From NCBI GenBank assembly GCA_000151295.1, contig GG745331.1, forward strand, positions 1,257,630-1,290,034: DNA of 32,405 bases, in the 5' to 3' direction. The position numbers were made by a program, and so were the translations under genes. Below, piece by piece: positions 22,743 to 31,585 of this stretch. The notes beneath the pieces are model-generated. The model worked only from the letters and a program-made list of their open reading frames with translations. It was not told the DNA's origin and did not search any database. How positions within the stretch are numbered: the first letter of the stretch is position 1; each line of letters begins with the position of its first letter. The stretch is from Allomyces macrogynus ATCC 38327. Its lineage: Eukaryota > Blastocladiomycota > Blastocladiomycetes > Blastocladiales > Blastocladiaceae.

Positions 22743-23936
22743 ATGCACCAAGAACCCGATCCAGAACCAGTACCAGCAGATTTGCAACCCTCTCCAGTTT
22801 CCGCGCCCGCTGCCGACCCAAAATGGTCCATCCCGCCCTTCCGCACCTGGTCCGCGCCAGTCCAAGTTGGCGCCGTCGCCGTAGGCCTTCCCGCACTCGT
22901 CTACCTATACAAGTGCACGATGCTCGTTCTCTTCCAAAACGAGATCCTCTACATGCGGCGCTGGCCGCCCGGCGCGCGGTCGCGGCCGTTGCCCACTCCG
23001 CCCAAATCGCTGGCCGTCTGGGACGTGCACCTGCCGCGCCTGGTGTCACGAAAGCTCCCAGCGCTGCACGGCCTCTGGATCCAGTCAAGAACAGCCACGC
23101 GCCCAAAACGTGTCATCGTGTACTTGCAGGGCAACGGCGGCAATATCGCGCACCGGTTCGACAAGTTTGATCGGCTGCTGACTGCAGCGGGGCGCGACGA
23201 GGCGGCCATCTTGGCCGTCGGGTACCGCGGGTACGGTCTATCACGCGGTCGCCCCGGGGAAGAGGGGATCGTGGACGACGCAGCGCGGTTTTTGGCGCTG
23301 GCGCGGCGACCGCAGGAGGACGTGGTTGGAGTGCGATGGTCGCGGGCGACAGAACGCGGCGCGGATTATGAAGAGGAGAGTGACGCGTGCGCGCCGCCAC
23401 CGGCGATGCTGGACACGGCACGCACGATTATCGCGTATGGCCACTCGCTCGGCGGCACGGTTGCGGTCACCCTGGCCACGCGTCCCGCCGAGCATCCGCC
23501 CTGTGATGCGGACCTGGTCGTTGTGGAAAACACGTTCACGTCAGCGCGCGATATGGTCAAGGCGCTTTATCCCTCGCAGTCGCCGTTCCACTACCTTGGT
23601 GTGTTTCTGCGCAGCAAGTGGGACAGTCTGGCCGCGGTTCGCGCACACCAAGACTGTCCACCCGCGATTGCGCTTGTGGCCTCGACCGCGGACGAGATTG
23701 TGCCGCCGCGCATGATGAAAGCGCTGTATGAGGCCATGGTTGCTCAGTGGGGAGACGACCGTGTGCGATGGTTTGCCGTGGAGGAGGGGTTGCACAATGT
23801 CGCGTTTGAACGGCCTGGGTGGACCGCAGCATGGCGCGAAATTGTGCGGTGGGCCGAAATGGAGCGCGCGAGTCGGGCTGCACAGGGTGGAGAAGGTGGA
23901 GATGCGTTGTGCGTGCCGGAATCGAAAAGGAAATGA
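22743..23936 (+). CDS. ABHD13/BEM46-like alpha/beta hydrolase, single-pass membrane protein
   Basis: This is a serine hydrolase of the ABHD13/Bem46 family; its substrate is unknown. The ATG at 22743 gives an uninterrupted reading frame of 397 residues. A single transmembrane helix lies near residues 40-60 (VQVGAVAVGLPALVYLY), followed by LFQNEILYMRRWPPG, typical of the family. The oxyanion region reads VIVYLQGNGGNIAHR. The strand ILAVGYRGYGLSRGRPGEEG is the classic Bem46 block. The nucleophile elbow is AYGHSLGGTVA (Ser). The catalytic Asp is in STADEIVPP and the His in EGLHNVAFE. About 35 non-conserved residues (VGVRWSRATERGADYEEES and on) are inserted just before the nucleophile strand. No intron is needed. 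It faces STIL head-to-head. Confidence 0.9.
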   Translation: MHQEPDPEPVPADLQPSPVSAPAADPKWSIPPFRTWSAPVQVGAVAVGLPALVYLYKCTMLVLFQNEILYMRRWPPGARSRPLPTPPKSLAVWDVHLPRLVSRKLPALHGLWIQSRTATRPKRVIVYLQGNGGNIAHRFDKFDRLLTAAGRDEAAILAVGYRGYGLSRGRPGEEGIVDDAARFLALARRPQEDVVGVRWSRATERGADYEEESDACAPPPAMLDTARTIIAYGHSLGGTVAVTLATRPAEHPPCDADLVVVENTFTSARDMVKALYPSQSPFHYLGVFLRSKWDSLAAVRAHQDCPPAIALVASTADEIVPPRMMKALYEAMVAQWGDDRVRWFAVEEGLHNVAFERPGWTAAWREIVRWAEMERASRAAQGGEGGDALCVPESKRK

Positions 23937-24236
23937 GGTTCGACTGGACGGCGTCTGTCAGATAAGAGCGTGCTCGACGGGTTCTCGCGGCTCACGAGGT
24001 GTCGATGCGAAAAGACAAGCCCGTTTACAATTTGGGGGTTTATGCTAAGATTCTGGAACGACAAATGACCACCACCGCACCGCGAGCACGCGCGCGGACA
24101 CGAGCGGGGAACAAGAGCGAGACGCACGACGCGGTCACGGTTCACGACGACGAGCGAGGCATTGGCGTGGCGCCGCAACGAGCGGACGGCGCCTAGCCGC
24201 GGCGACGCGAGCAAGACAACGAGTGAAACGACGGGA
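23937..24236. other. Convergent spacer between ABHD13-like and QCR9
   Basis: About 300 bp separates the two facing stop codons. It holds short open frames only, with no motif or splice pattern. It presumably contains both 3' UTRs. Confidence 0.45.
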
Positions 24237-24507
24237 TTACGCGTAGTTGTCCTTGATGTCTTTCCATTGCTTCTATTGGCCGGCAACACATTTCATCATT
24301 CAGCTGCAGGTTCAGAACCGGTGGTAAGCGGGCATCTTGCGCGATGTTACATACGCCCTTGTTGCGCGAGTCCCAGATGTTGTCGGTGAACTTGTCGAAG
24401 AAAATCTCGAACGTGAAGGCGGTCGCGAAGATGGCGCCGACAAAGACCGAGTTGCGGCGGAAGAGGCCGTTGTACACGCGGCGGGTCAAACCAGTCTCGG
24501 CGGCCAT
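24237..24507 (-). CDS. qcr9: Cytochrome bc1 complex subunit 9 (QCR9)
   Basis: This is a small single-helix subunit of respiratory complex III in the inner mitochondrial membrane. Exon 1 (24355-24507) encodes MAAETGLTRRVYNGLFRRNS followed by the helix VFVGAIFATAFTFEIFFDKF and WDSRNKG. Intron 24273-24354 has donor GTATGT and acceptor ATAG (82 nt). Exon 2 (24237-24272) gives KQWKDIKDNYA and the stop. The product is 62 residues, matching the family size, and keeps the RN(S/A)VFVG start of the helix and the NKGK-W-KD end. Without splicing the frame would run into unrelated sequence, so the intron is well supported. Confidence 0.93.
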
Positions 24508-24885
24508 GGTGGAATCGAGCGCGGCAAGTGTCGAAGGGTCGGGACGGGGCGGTGGACGGCAGCGACGGGGTCGACGATGGCAATGCCAGTTTGGTTTGGG
24601 TTGATTTTTGTTCTGCGCGAGTTGCGCTGGCTCCAACCGAGAGTGCGTGGGTTCACGTGGAGCTCGAGTGTGCATCGGTTTTCCGCCAGGTTTCGCCTGC
24701 TTTCGCCTCTTGTTAATTTTGGATCCACGCGCGAGTGACTCGATGCTCGCTGTCCTTGACGAGCGCGTCCGTGCACGAGCGCGTCCTTGCCGCAAGCCGC
24801 CGACCGCGTCTGTCGCACACATCACGCCGAAATCAGGGCCGCCAGCGGACCAGCGATCACGGCGCACCACGCTGCACGCAACGGC
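24508..24885. promoter_or_regulatory. Shared divergent promoter of QCR9 and the next gene
   Basis: About 380 bp lies between two outward-facing starts. Apparent open frames run through it, but no motif or ATG-led exon is convincing. It probably holds both promoters. Confidence 0.4.
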
Positions 24886-26692
24886 ATGGCCTCGTCGTCA
24901 GCCAGGGGCGCCTCTGCTGCACGATCCAGCGCCGGATCCAGTCGCGCCAGAGCCAGTCGCGCCAGTGCCGCACCTCCACCCGCTGCGCTCTACGACACGC
25001 TCGCCGAGCGCCCTGTCTACGTCGTGGTGCCCAGTACCGTCAACCTCGATGCTTTACGCGCGCACCTGGGCAAGCATCTCGGCCATCCATACGCGTTCCG
25101 CGAAATCAGCGTCGACCAGGGCGCCTTTGCCTCTGGCAACGTGGAACTCTGCGCGCCCGACTCGACTTGCGCCGTCCTCGGCGACTAGGCCACTACCCGC
25201 CGCACCCGCCATGCTGCCACCATCGCAACGTGCGCAACCCGCTGCCCCACCAGCGCTCGCGCAGCCCAAGAAACGCCGGATCCAGCCGGCCCGCCCGTCT
25301 CGGCCCCTCCCGCCCCACCGGCCACTTTCCCCACGACCGACCACCCGCGCTCTCTCGCGCTTGTCCCGCCCGAACCCGCCGGTTGCATCGACGACATGAT
25401 CATATCCATCCGCACCACGTCACTCGCGACCGTCTTCGACGTTTTCGCCGCTGGCGGCCAACTCTCCACCCGCACTCAAGCGTCCCAGCTCCTGCACGAC
25501 TGGTTCGCGCGCACGTCGGTCCTGTGGCCACTCGCGAAGATCGTCGTCGACGCCGACGGATCGCTGGTCGTTTTTGGCCGCGAGGGGCACGTGGCGCGGT
25601 ACGCCGTGCGGGTAGCGGTGGATGCTGGCGGGTTGTTGGCGTCGAAAGGGTTACAGGTCGCACTCGTGCACGAGATGGCGAAATTGCGGGGGGTGCCGGC
25701 GTAAGCGGCCGCGACGGATGTCGCGAGTGCACCGCTGGTAGCCTGGAGAATGGTGGCGCCGTGGTCCTTGGGTACTCGCGCGACTATGTGCCGGTCGGGG
25801 AGGTTGTGGACCTGGAGAACGAGTCGACCATGACAATCATGGACGCGGCGTTTGAGGACGGGGAGGTGAGCGTGTACGGACCACGGAATGGGGTTGAGCA
25901 AGGTAAGTGTGCGTGTTCGGTTTGAGTCTCAAAGTGTGTCTTAGAGTCTGACGAGTGGTTGACTGTAGTGTTGCTCGTGATGCTCGGGTACCACGGTCAC
26001 GGGCACATGATTTACTCGGCGGGACTATGCCGGACGGATCAGGGCCGGATCGTGGTGTGGTTTGCGTCGGGACGCGACTTATTTCTGTGGCGCCCTGGTG
26101 CTGGCGACCCCAAGCTCTTGGTGCGCATTCTCCACCATCTACCTCGCTCCTACTTGCGACCTCACCTAGTGTTCCCTTGAACGCACTAGTTTCACGATCC
26201 CAACCAAACGTACACGGCCGCGAGTATGAGCCGCAGCGGGACGTGGGCCGTGCTCGCGAACGGCACGACGCTCATCGCGCTTGAAGTGGAAATCAGCCGC
26301 GTCACGCAGCAAGTCCGGTGGCCGATGAGCGAAACGGGCGGCACGGCAAAGGTCGTGATTGTGCCCACATAGTCGCGTATCTCTCACTTGAGCAACAATG
26401 GCGACCTAACCATGTGCGACCCCCGCGATGTACGTTCTACTGTTCGCCTCTCGCCCGGATCGCACTGTGACTGACGCTGCCGGGACGCTTAGAAACACGG
26501 CTGCATTCTGCGGCATATTGACGGCCACCTGGCCGACTTTGCCGTCGCGTCCATGTCGCATGGCATGGCGAGACCGACCATACGCTTGCGGCCATGTCGC
26601 ACGCAAGTCCCGGGCGGCCAGGCGAAATGACCATGTTCCAGATTAGCGACTGCGTGTTGGCCGCAATCGACGTGGATCCGGCCGGGTTCTGA
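24886..26692 (+). CDS. Unrecognised multi-exon protein, possibly a beta-propeller
   Basis: I do not recognise the family. The ATG at 24886 gives an Ala/Ser/Arg-rich start, then RPVYVVVPSTVNLDALRAHL and HPYAFREISVDQ. After an intron in about 25160-25280 comes PRSLALVPPEPAGCIDDM and LAKIVVDADGSLVVFGREGH. An intron near 25691-25741 leads to LENGGAVVLGYSRDYV and EDGEVSVYGPRNGVEQ. An intron with canonical GTAAGT donor (about 25903-25969) leads to VLLVMLGYHGHGHMIYSAG and ASGRDLFLWRPG. Further joins add FHDPNQTYTAASMSRSGTWA, VLANGTTLIALEVE, LSNNGDLTMCDPRD, KHGCILRHIDGHLADFAVAS and a last exon GEMTMFQISDCVLAAIDVDP ending with TGA at 26690-26692. The recurring G-x-hydrophobic strands with D/N-G turns suggest a beta-propeller. 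The overall shape faintly recalls NUDCD1, but I see no CS domain. Confidence 0.5.
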
Positions 26693-26722
26693 GCGCTTGG
26701 ATTGATCAAGATGCACCCTCGT

Positions 26723-27967
26723 TTATTCGACGTGGTTCGGTGAAGACACGCGCTTCGTCAGCTGCGCCAAACAGTCGGCCGTGCCCAAGATGGCGACCCA
26801 CGACGGGTAGTCGGTGACTGGTGTCGCGCTCAGCGCCTGGATCCCGAAATACGCCATCGTTTTCCTACCAGTAGTCCGTACCGTGGGTCAACAGTGTTCA
26901 TGTCGGTCCTCTCCACCCACCCGCCATCTAGAAACGCACCGAATCAGCGGCACGACCTGCGCCGCATTCCACGGCCTCTCCTCATCGCACGGCCCCAACA
27001 CCCCCGCAAACAAGGCATCAAAGCACTCGTGCACGACGCGCGCCGTCAGCACCTCCCCACCCTTCACCTCGTCCGGCTCGAGCGCGACATGCACGACGCG
27101 CGGCGCGACCGCAGCCGCATCACTCCCCGACACAAACCACCTCTGCACCACCAACGGCGCGAGTCCCGCCGCTACCACCAGGACCACGCTCCCCGGATCA
27201 TGCGGATGCACATGCACCTGTGCGACGTGACGTGTGTGCGCGGGCGGGACACACACGACCACTGTCCCCGCGCGCCGGACGGCGGCCGCTACGTCGCATG
27301 TGTGCGTGACGGCCAACCTTGCCGATTCCGTGGGTAGCGACTGTGCGGGTGGTTGCGTGAGCGGTAACCGTGACGTGAGCGCGACCGCTTTCGCGCCTGT
27401 GGGCGGGTGGGTCGCGAGGGATTTCGCAATGGCGAATGCGACGGGGCCGGACCCGACGAGGGTCACGGATTCTGTCGGGCCTCCCGGGACGGGCGGGACG
27501 CCGGGTGGGGCGAGGGCCGCGCGGCCGGCAGCAAGCAGGCGGACCATGGCGGCGACGCGCGTGGCGAGGTGGGTGGTGGTGGATGTGTAGTGGTGCGAAG
27601 TGGCGAGGACGTGCGTGGCGAGGGATGGGGAGAGGCCGAAGGTAGGCGAGGTGATGGTGGTAAGTTGCGCGAGGAGGGTCGAGGCGGACAAATTGGGTGT
27701 GGGATCGCTGGGAGCGGCACCGGGGGTCGGTGCGCGGTCGATGAAGGAGCGGGATGAAGCGATGGAGGCGCTTGGTGCGGTTCGTATTGATGCGCCTTGG
27801 ACAGAAGTACGGCCGGTCGTCGTCGGTGGCGGCGACTTGGTGGGCTGGGTGGTAGGCATGAGCATGCGGCGCAGCTCGCTCGACGGGTCCATTTTGGCGG
27901 CGAGAGCGCTCGAAGAGCCGGTCGAAGCACTTGCAGCAAGTGAAGGCGGTGGCGACTGGGTGGGCAT
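26723..27967 (-). CDS. NOXRED1: NOXRED1-like protein (pyrroline-5-carboxylate reductase fold)
   Basis: This is a predicted NADP-dependent oxidoreductase related to P5C reductase. The start is the ATG at 27967 or the in-frame ATG at 27892 (MDPSSELRRML). A Ser/Pro/Thr-rich leader is followed by a helical segment (TFGLSPSLATHVLATSHHYT), then a Rossmann strand with the dinucleotide loop ESVTLVGSGPVAFAIAKSL. Next come AGTVVVCVPPAHTRHVAQV, GSVVLVVAAGLAPLVVQRW and ECFDALFAGVLGP. These follow the order seen in vertebrate NOXRED1. A 75-nt intron (about 26870-26945, donor GTGCGT, acceptor GGTAG) joins NAAQVVPLIR to KTMAYFGIQALS, and the C-terminus ends PSWVAILGTADCLAQLTKRV, with stop at 26723-26725. 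The loop has GSGPVA rather than GGGxxG, so cofactor binding is uncertain. Its stop lies only 30 bp from that of the preceding plus-strand gene. Confidence 0.7.
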
Positions 27968-28238
27968 GGCGGTGCGTGCGCTGGCGCTGCAGGCCCGCGA
28001 CGTCGACGACCGCGGCGCTCGCGACGGTGAGAAGCGAGCGTGGGGTGCGAGGCAAACGCGCGAGACGCGTCCTTATTGGCAACGCGCCACGTGGCCACGG
28101 CGCAACTCTGGGCGTCTGGCAGTCGACCGCTCTTGCTCTCTGTTCGCGCAATCACGACCTGGACCAGCAGTTGCCGACCACGTGCCCCACCCCAGCCCCT
28201 CCTCCACCCGCTCACGACCCGCCGGTCCCCCGCCCGCC
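27968..28238. promoter_or_regulatory. Short shared promoter of NOXRED1-like and TSR4
   Basis: The two starts are about 270 bp apart and face outward. The TSR4 frame happens to stay open upstream through this region and into the antisense of NOXRED1, but the family start at 28239 makes that extension non-coding. Confidence 0.45.
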
Positions 28239-29837
28239 ATGTACTCCGACTCCGACTCGGACGCGGCCTCCGACTTCACCTCGGCCACTGACGGGTGGAC
28301 GCCAACCGGCGACTACCTGGCCTTCCCTGACGGGAAAGTCTCTCGGTCGCGCGCCGCCAAGGACCTGATCGACCACACCGTCTCTCGGCTCGGCGGCCCT
28401 GCGGCCCCGCTCGCACCGCACCCACCCATCCCGGCCCCAACGTGCGCGGCATGCGAGCGCCCGCTGCTTCTGGTCGCGCAACTCTACGCGCCGCTCGACG
28501 ACGACGAAGTGCGCGTGCTTTACGTGTGGGGATGTAATCGCCGCGCGTGCATGCCGCGGCCGGGCGCGTGGTTTGCGGCGCGCGGGATTGCACGGCGGCG
28601 AGCTGCGCAGGCGGCGGCGTCGGCAGTGCCGAGAAAGGACGACGAAGTCGATCTCGAGCACGAGGAGGTGGTGGTAGTGGTGGAGAAGGTGGAGCAGCCA
28701 CAGGGGATCGCGTCGGTCGACAAGGATCTGTTCCACGTCGCGGATGATGTTTGGGGTGGGGCAGCTGAATCGAGCGGCGTGAAATCGGATGCTGCTGCTG
28801 CCGACCTGTTTGGTGGATTCGATACCACGGCGTCTGCCGATCCGTTTGGTGGAGTCGATGCGCCCAAGGGGAGCGACCCATTTGGTGGATTCGACAACGC
28901 ACCAAGTAGGCCCGCATCCGATCCGTTGACCGGGTTCGACGTGCCGACCTCAACAGCCGCGTTTGACGCGCCCATTGCCGACCTCAAGTTCCAGCTGACG
29001 CCCAAGCAAGTTGCGGTGCCGAAACCGGTCAAGAAAGCCGTTCCTGTCTCAGACCCGGCACCCGTCACGGTCGCCGCTACTACTGCAGCTGCGATCACGC
29101 CGGACCTCGCCACGACCACCACGACCACTACCGACGCCGCCATCTCCCTGCTCGACACGCAACTCGCGTCGCTCTCGCTCGGCCGCGCCGACCCGACCGT
29201 CTTCCCCGCATACTACCTCCTCATCGAAGAAGAATACATCCAATCGAAACTCGCCAAGGCCGCCGCCTACGCGCACTTCCAGCTGGGTGACGGCACGCTC
29301 GGCGACGGCGACCTCGGCGGCGCCGACGAATCCAGCGCGAAACCCACGTCCGAGTCCTACGAGAGCACAACGATCAAGGGGTTCACGCGCACGCTCGAGA
29401 AATTCGTGGAACGGATCGAGGACAATCCGGGCCAGGTCGTGCGGTACCGGCACGGCGGGCGCGCACTGCACTATTCGGACTTTACCGTGATTAGTGCGCC
29501 ACCCGCACCAAAAGCGGGTAGTAAGCCAGGGGTCGCGGTACCCAAGTGCAGTCGGTGCGGTAGCGCGCGCGTGTTCGAGTGCCAGCTCATGTCGACGCTG
29601 TTGTCGGTCTTGCCCGTGGAGCAGTATGCGGCCAAGGCCGCGGATGGTAAGGCGCCAGTGGATGAGAAAGCGCATCCGTCGACGTGGTACTCGGGCATGG
29701 AGTTTGGGACGGTGCTCGTGTACACGTGTGGTAAGAATTGCGCAGTAGGGGTGGCGGCGACGAGTGCGGCAGCGGCGGGTGGGCCGGTGGTCGAGTATGC
29801 GCAGGAAGTGTGTGTCGTGCAGTTGGAGAGCGAGTAG
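28239..29837 (+). CDS. tsr4: Tsr4/PDCD2-like ribosome biogenesis chaperone
   Basis: Tsr4/PDCD2 proteins act as dedicated chaperones of ribosomal protein uS5 (Rps2) for 40S assembly. The ATG at 28239 (MYSDSDSDAASDFTS) was chosen because an acidic start is followed directly by the family N-terminal block. That block reads YLAFPDGKVS, a Cys pair CAACERPLLLVAQLYAPL and the strand RVLYVWGCNRRAC, forming the first zinc-binding half. An intrinsically disordered middle (residues about 185-240) contains several LFGGFD/DPFGGVD/DPFGGFD repeats. The C-terminal domain shows AYYLLIEEEYIQSK, KFVERIEDNPGQVVRYRHGG, VPKCSRCGSARVFECQLM, WYSGMEFGTVLVYTCGKNC and a final EYAQEVCVVQ. The gene is intron-free, 532 residues. 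Confidence 0.9.
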   Translation: MYSDSDSDAASDFTSATDGWTPTGDYLAFPDGKVSRSRAAKDLIDHTVSRLGGPAAPLAPHPPIPAPTCAACERPLLLVAQLYAPLDDDEVRVLYVWGCNRRACMPRPGAWFAARGIARRRAAQAAASAVPRKDDEVDLEHEEVVVVVEKVEQPQGIASVDKDLFHVADDVWGGAAESSGVKSDAAAADLFGGFDTTASADPFGGVDAPKGSDPFGGFDNAPSRPASDPLTGFDVPTSTAAFDAPIADLKFQLTPKQVAVPKPVKKAVPVSDPAPVTVAATTAAAITPDLATTTTTTTDAAISLLDTQLASLSLGRADPTVFPAYYLLIEEEYIQSKLAKAAAYAHFQLGDGTLGDGDLGGADESSAKPTSESYESTTIKGFTRTLEKFVERIEDNPGQVVRYRHGGRALHYSDFTVISAPPAPKAGSKPGVAVPKCSRCGSARVFECQLMSTLLSVLPVEQYAAKAADGKAPVDEKAHPSTWYSGMEFGTVLVYTCGKNCAVGVAATSAAAAGGPVVEYAQEVCVVQLESE

Positions 29838-29919
29838 GTGGAGGGGATTGCGATTTTGGTTCCGACGCTGGCACGATTGTGGTGTGATCGTAAAATGAAC
29901 GGTCGATTAGCTGTGGGCT
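29838..29919. other. Very short convergent spacer
   Basis: TSR4 and TRAX stops are 82 bp apart, so their 3' UTRs must overlap or be minimal. Confidence 0.6.
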
Positions 29920-31108
29920 TTATTGGGCGGTCGACTCTTGCATGACCACGTCCAGATCCTTGCGGAACAGCTTCTGCTCGCTCTGGCGAATCGCCAAGTC
30001 GTAGGCCACTACAAACGAGGACGCCGTGAGCTCTTTCGCGTTCAGCGGGAAACTGGCGCAACCCAACAACGAGTTAAACGTACAGCGCTCCACCTTGAGC
30101 ACGCTCTCGCGTGTCGTGTCGATCTTGCGGTTCATGTCGTTTTCGTTGAACGACGCGTCGAGCGACAAGCACGCTCATAAATGGCACAAGGTTAGTCTTC
30201 TCCACCCAGCCCACTTTGCAATCCAACCGTCGCTCGCACCGTGGTAAAAATCTTGCAGGTACGTGCGACTCGCCTCGACCCACTGCGTGTTGCCCTTGGT
30301 CGCGGCGTTGGTCGCAAACCGCATCACCTCGCCCGACACGTCCGAAATGCCCATGATGTAGTCTTGCGGCATCAGTTGCAGGCCCTGGGTCCATGATAAT
30401 GGATCAGCAACGCGTCCGTTCCAAATCGAGCTTATGCCCAGATCCAACGCACCAAGCTCTCGAGTAGCAGCCGCGCGTCGTCGAAAGGGATCATGCGGCG
30501 GAACTCCAAAAAGTAGTGGAACGCAACGGCCTCGAGAAACTCTTGGATGCAGTGCTTGACGTTGCTCGAGTACCTGCGGACGCGCGTGAGGGTATCAGTG
30601 TCCGGCGAGAGGACTTTGGGCACGAGCAGCGTCAACCGACAACGTACCGGTGAAACTCTTGCCGGCTCTTGAACTGTGCAGCGAGCTTGCTCAGCATCTG
30701 CAGGACCTTGGCCTTGGCCGCCGGGAACGTGGCCATTTCCGACTCCGCAAACGCGACTTTTGGGTCATGGCTAGAGGGAAGCAACGGCGCGGAACCATCA
30801 GAGCCTCATGATCGGGTGGAGATGGATGAGTGTTCGCGAGAAAACCGAGTGGTACCGCTGGAGCATGACAATCAACTTCTTGCTCTCGCGCGTGATCTCG
30901 CGCGACTGCTTGATGACGGCCTCGCGTTGGTTCCACTTTCAAATGACCGAAAGATCAGTTTGGCATCAAGAATGCGCTTAACCCACGACCAGGACGCCAG
31001 GAACCGGACCTGCGCGTCGAGGTGCCCACGGGCAAGTTGGAACAGAGCGGCCGTCGACGACACGGTGGTCGCTGCCATCGTGTTCTCGGCAGCGCCTGTC
31101 GTGTCCAT
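29920..31108 (-). CDS. TSNAX: Translin-associated factor X (TRAX)
   Basis: TRAX pairs with translin to form C3PO, a ring-shaped RNase acting on small RNAs and tRNA fragments. The ATG at 31108 (MDTTGAAENT) leads to LFQLARGHLDAQ, joined across an intron (GTCCGG...GAAAG) to WNQREAVIKQSREITRESK. This mirrors the SF-x-ELD...R-x-E-x-LVKLSRDIT start of TRAX. Further exons give FAESEMATFPAAKAKVLQML, QEFLEAVAFHYFLEFRRMI, LQLMPQDYIMGISDVSGEVM and LQDFYHGA. After an intron with branch GACTAAC comes FNENDMNRKIDTTRESVLKV and the stop at 29920-29922. The EAV-x-F and DY-x-xG-x-x-D-x-xGE-x-MR blocks separate it from translin. The acidic positions expected of the TRAX active site fall in these helices. An alternative start at 31272 would add a basic segment (RPSKRSTP) through another intron. 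No translin gene is visible here. Confidence 0.86.
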
Positions 31109-31585
31109 GACCTTTGCACCTGGAGGTGAAATCGCATTTGGCAAGCGGATCAGGGTCCGGATCAAGTGTCCTTCAGCGGCATGGCCTCAGGGCGCGCCCA
31201 TATTGGATTTAAGGTTGGCGTCGAACGTTTGCTGGGCCGGTCGTTGTCATGGTCCTGGTGGTGCGGCGCCATGTTGCTTGCGTCGAGTGTCAATGTTGCA
31301 CTGGTGTCGGTTCGTGTTGTGGTGCTGTGCTCGGCGTTGCAAGGTGGGTGTGGATTCGATGCCGCCAGGCAACTGCAGGACGCGGTCTGATCGAAGATTG
31401 CCAAGCAAGAGACACGCGCATTCGACTCAGCAAATTTGAACCGCAACCTCCCGTCTCCAAGCGGCTCCAAGCGACATGATCGAGCAAAAACAGGTCAAAA
31501 AGCAAACGAGCATTCATTCGATGAGAGGTCAATGATAGGACACGACATGTCTTCTCAGCGCGGTGCGGCCCGGCCCCACCTTGGT
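31109..31585. other. TRAX 5' flank and kynureninase 3' flank
   Basis: Both neighbours are on the minus strand. The ATG at 31272 could begin an upstream TRAX exon (31165-31272). No other exon is supported. Confidence 0.4.

Noticed and set aside
27600..28238. Upstream extension of the TSR4 reading frame
   Set aside because: It overlaps NOXRED1 in antisense, has low complexity, and the family N-terminus begins right after the ATG at 28239.
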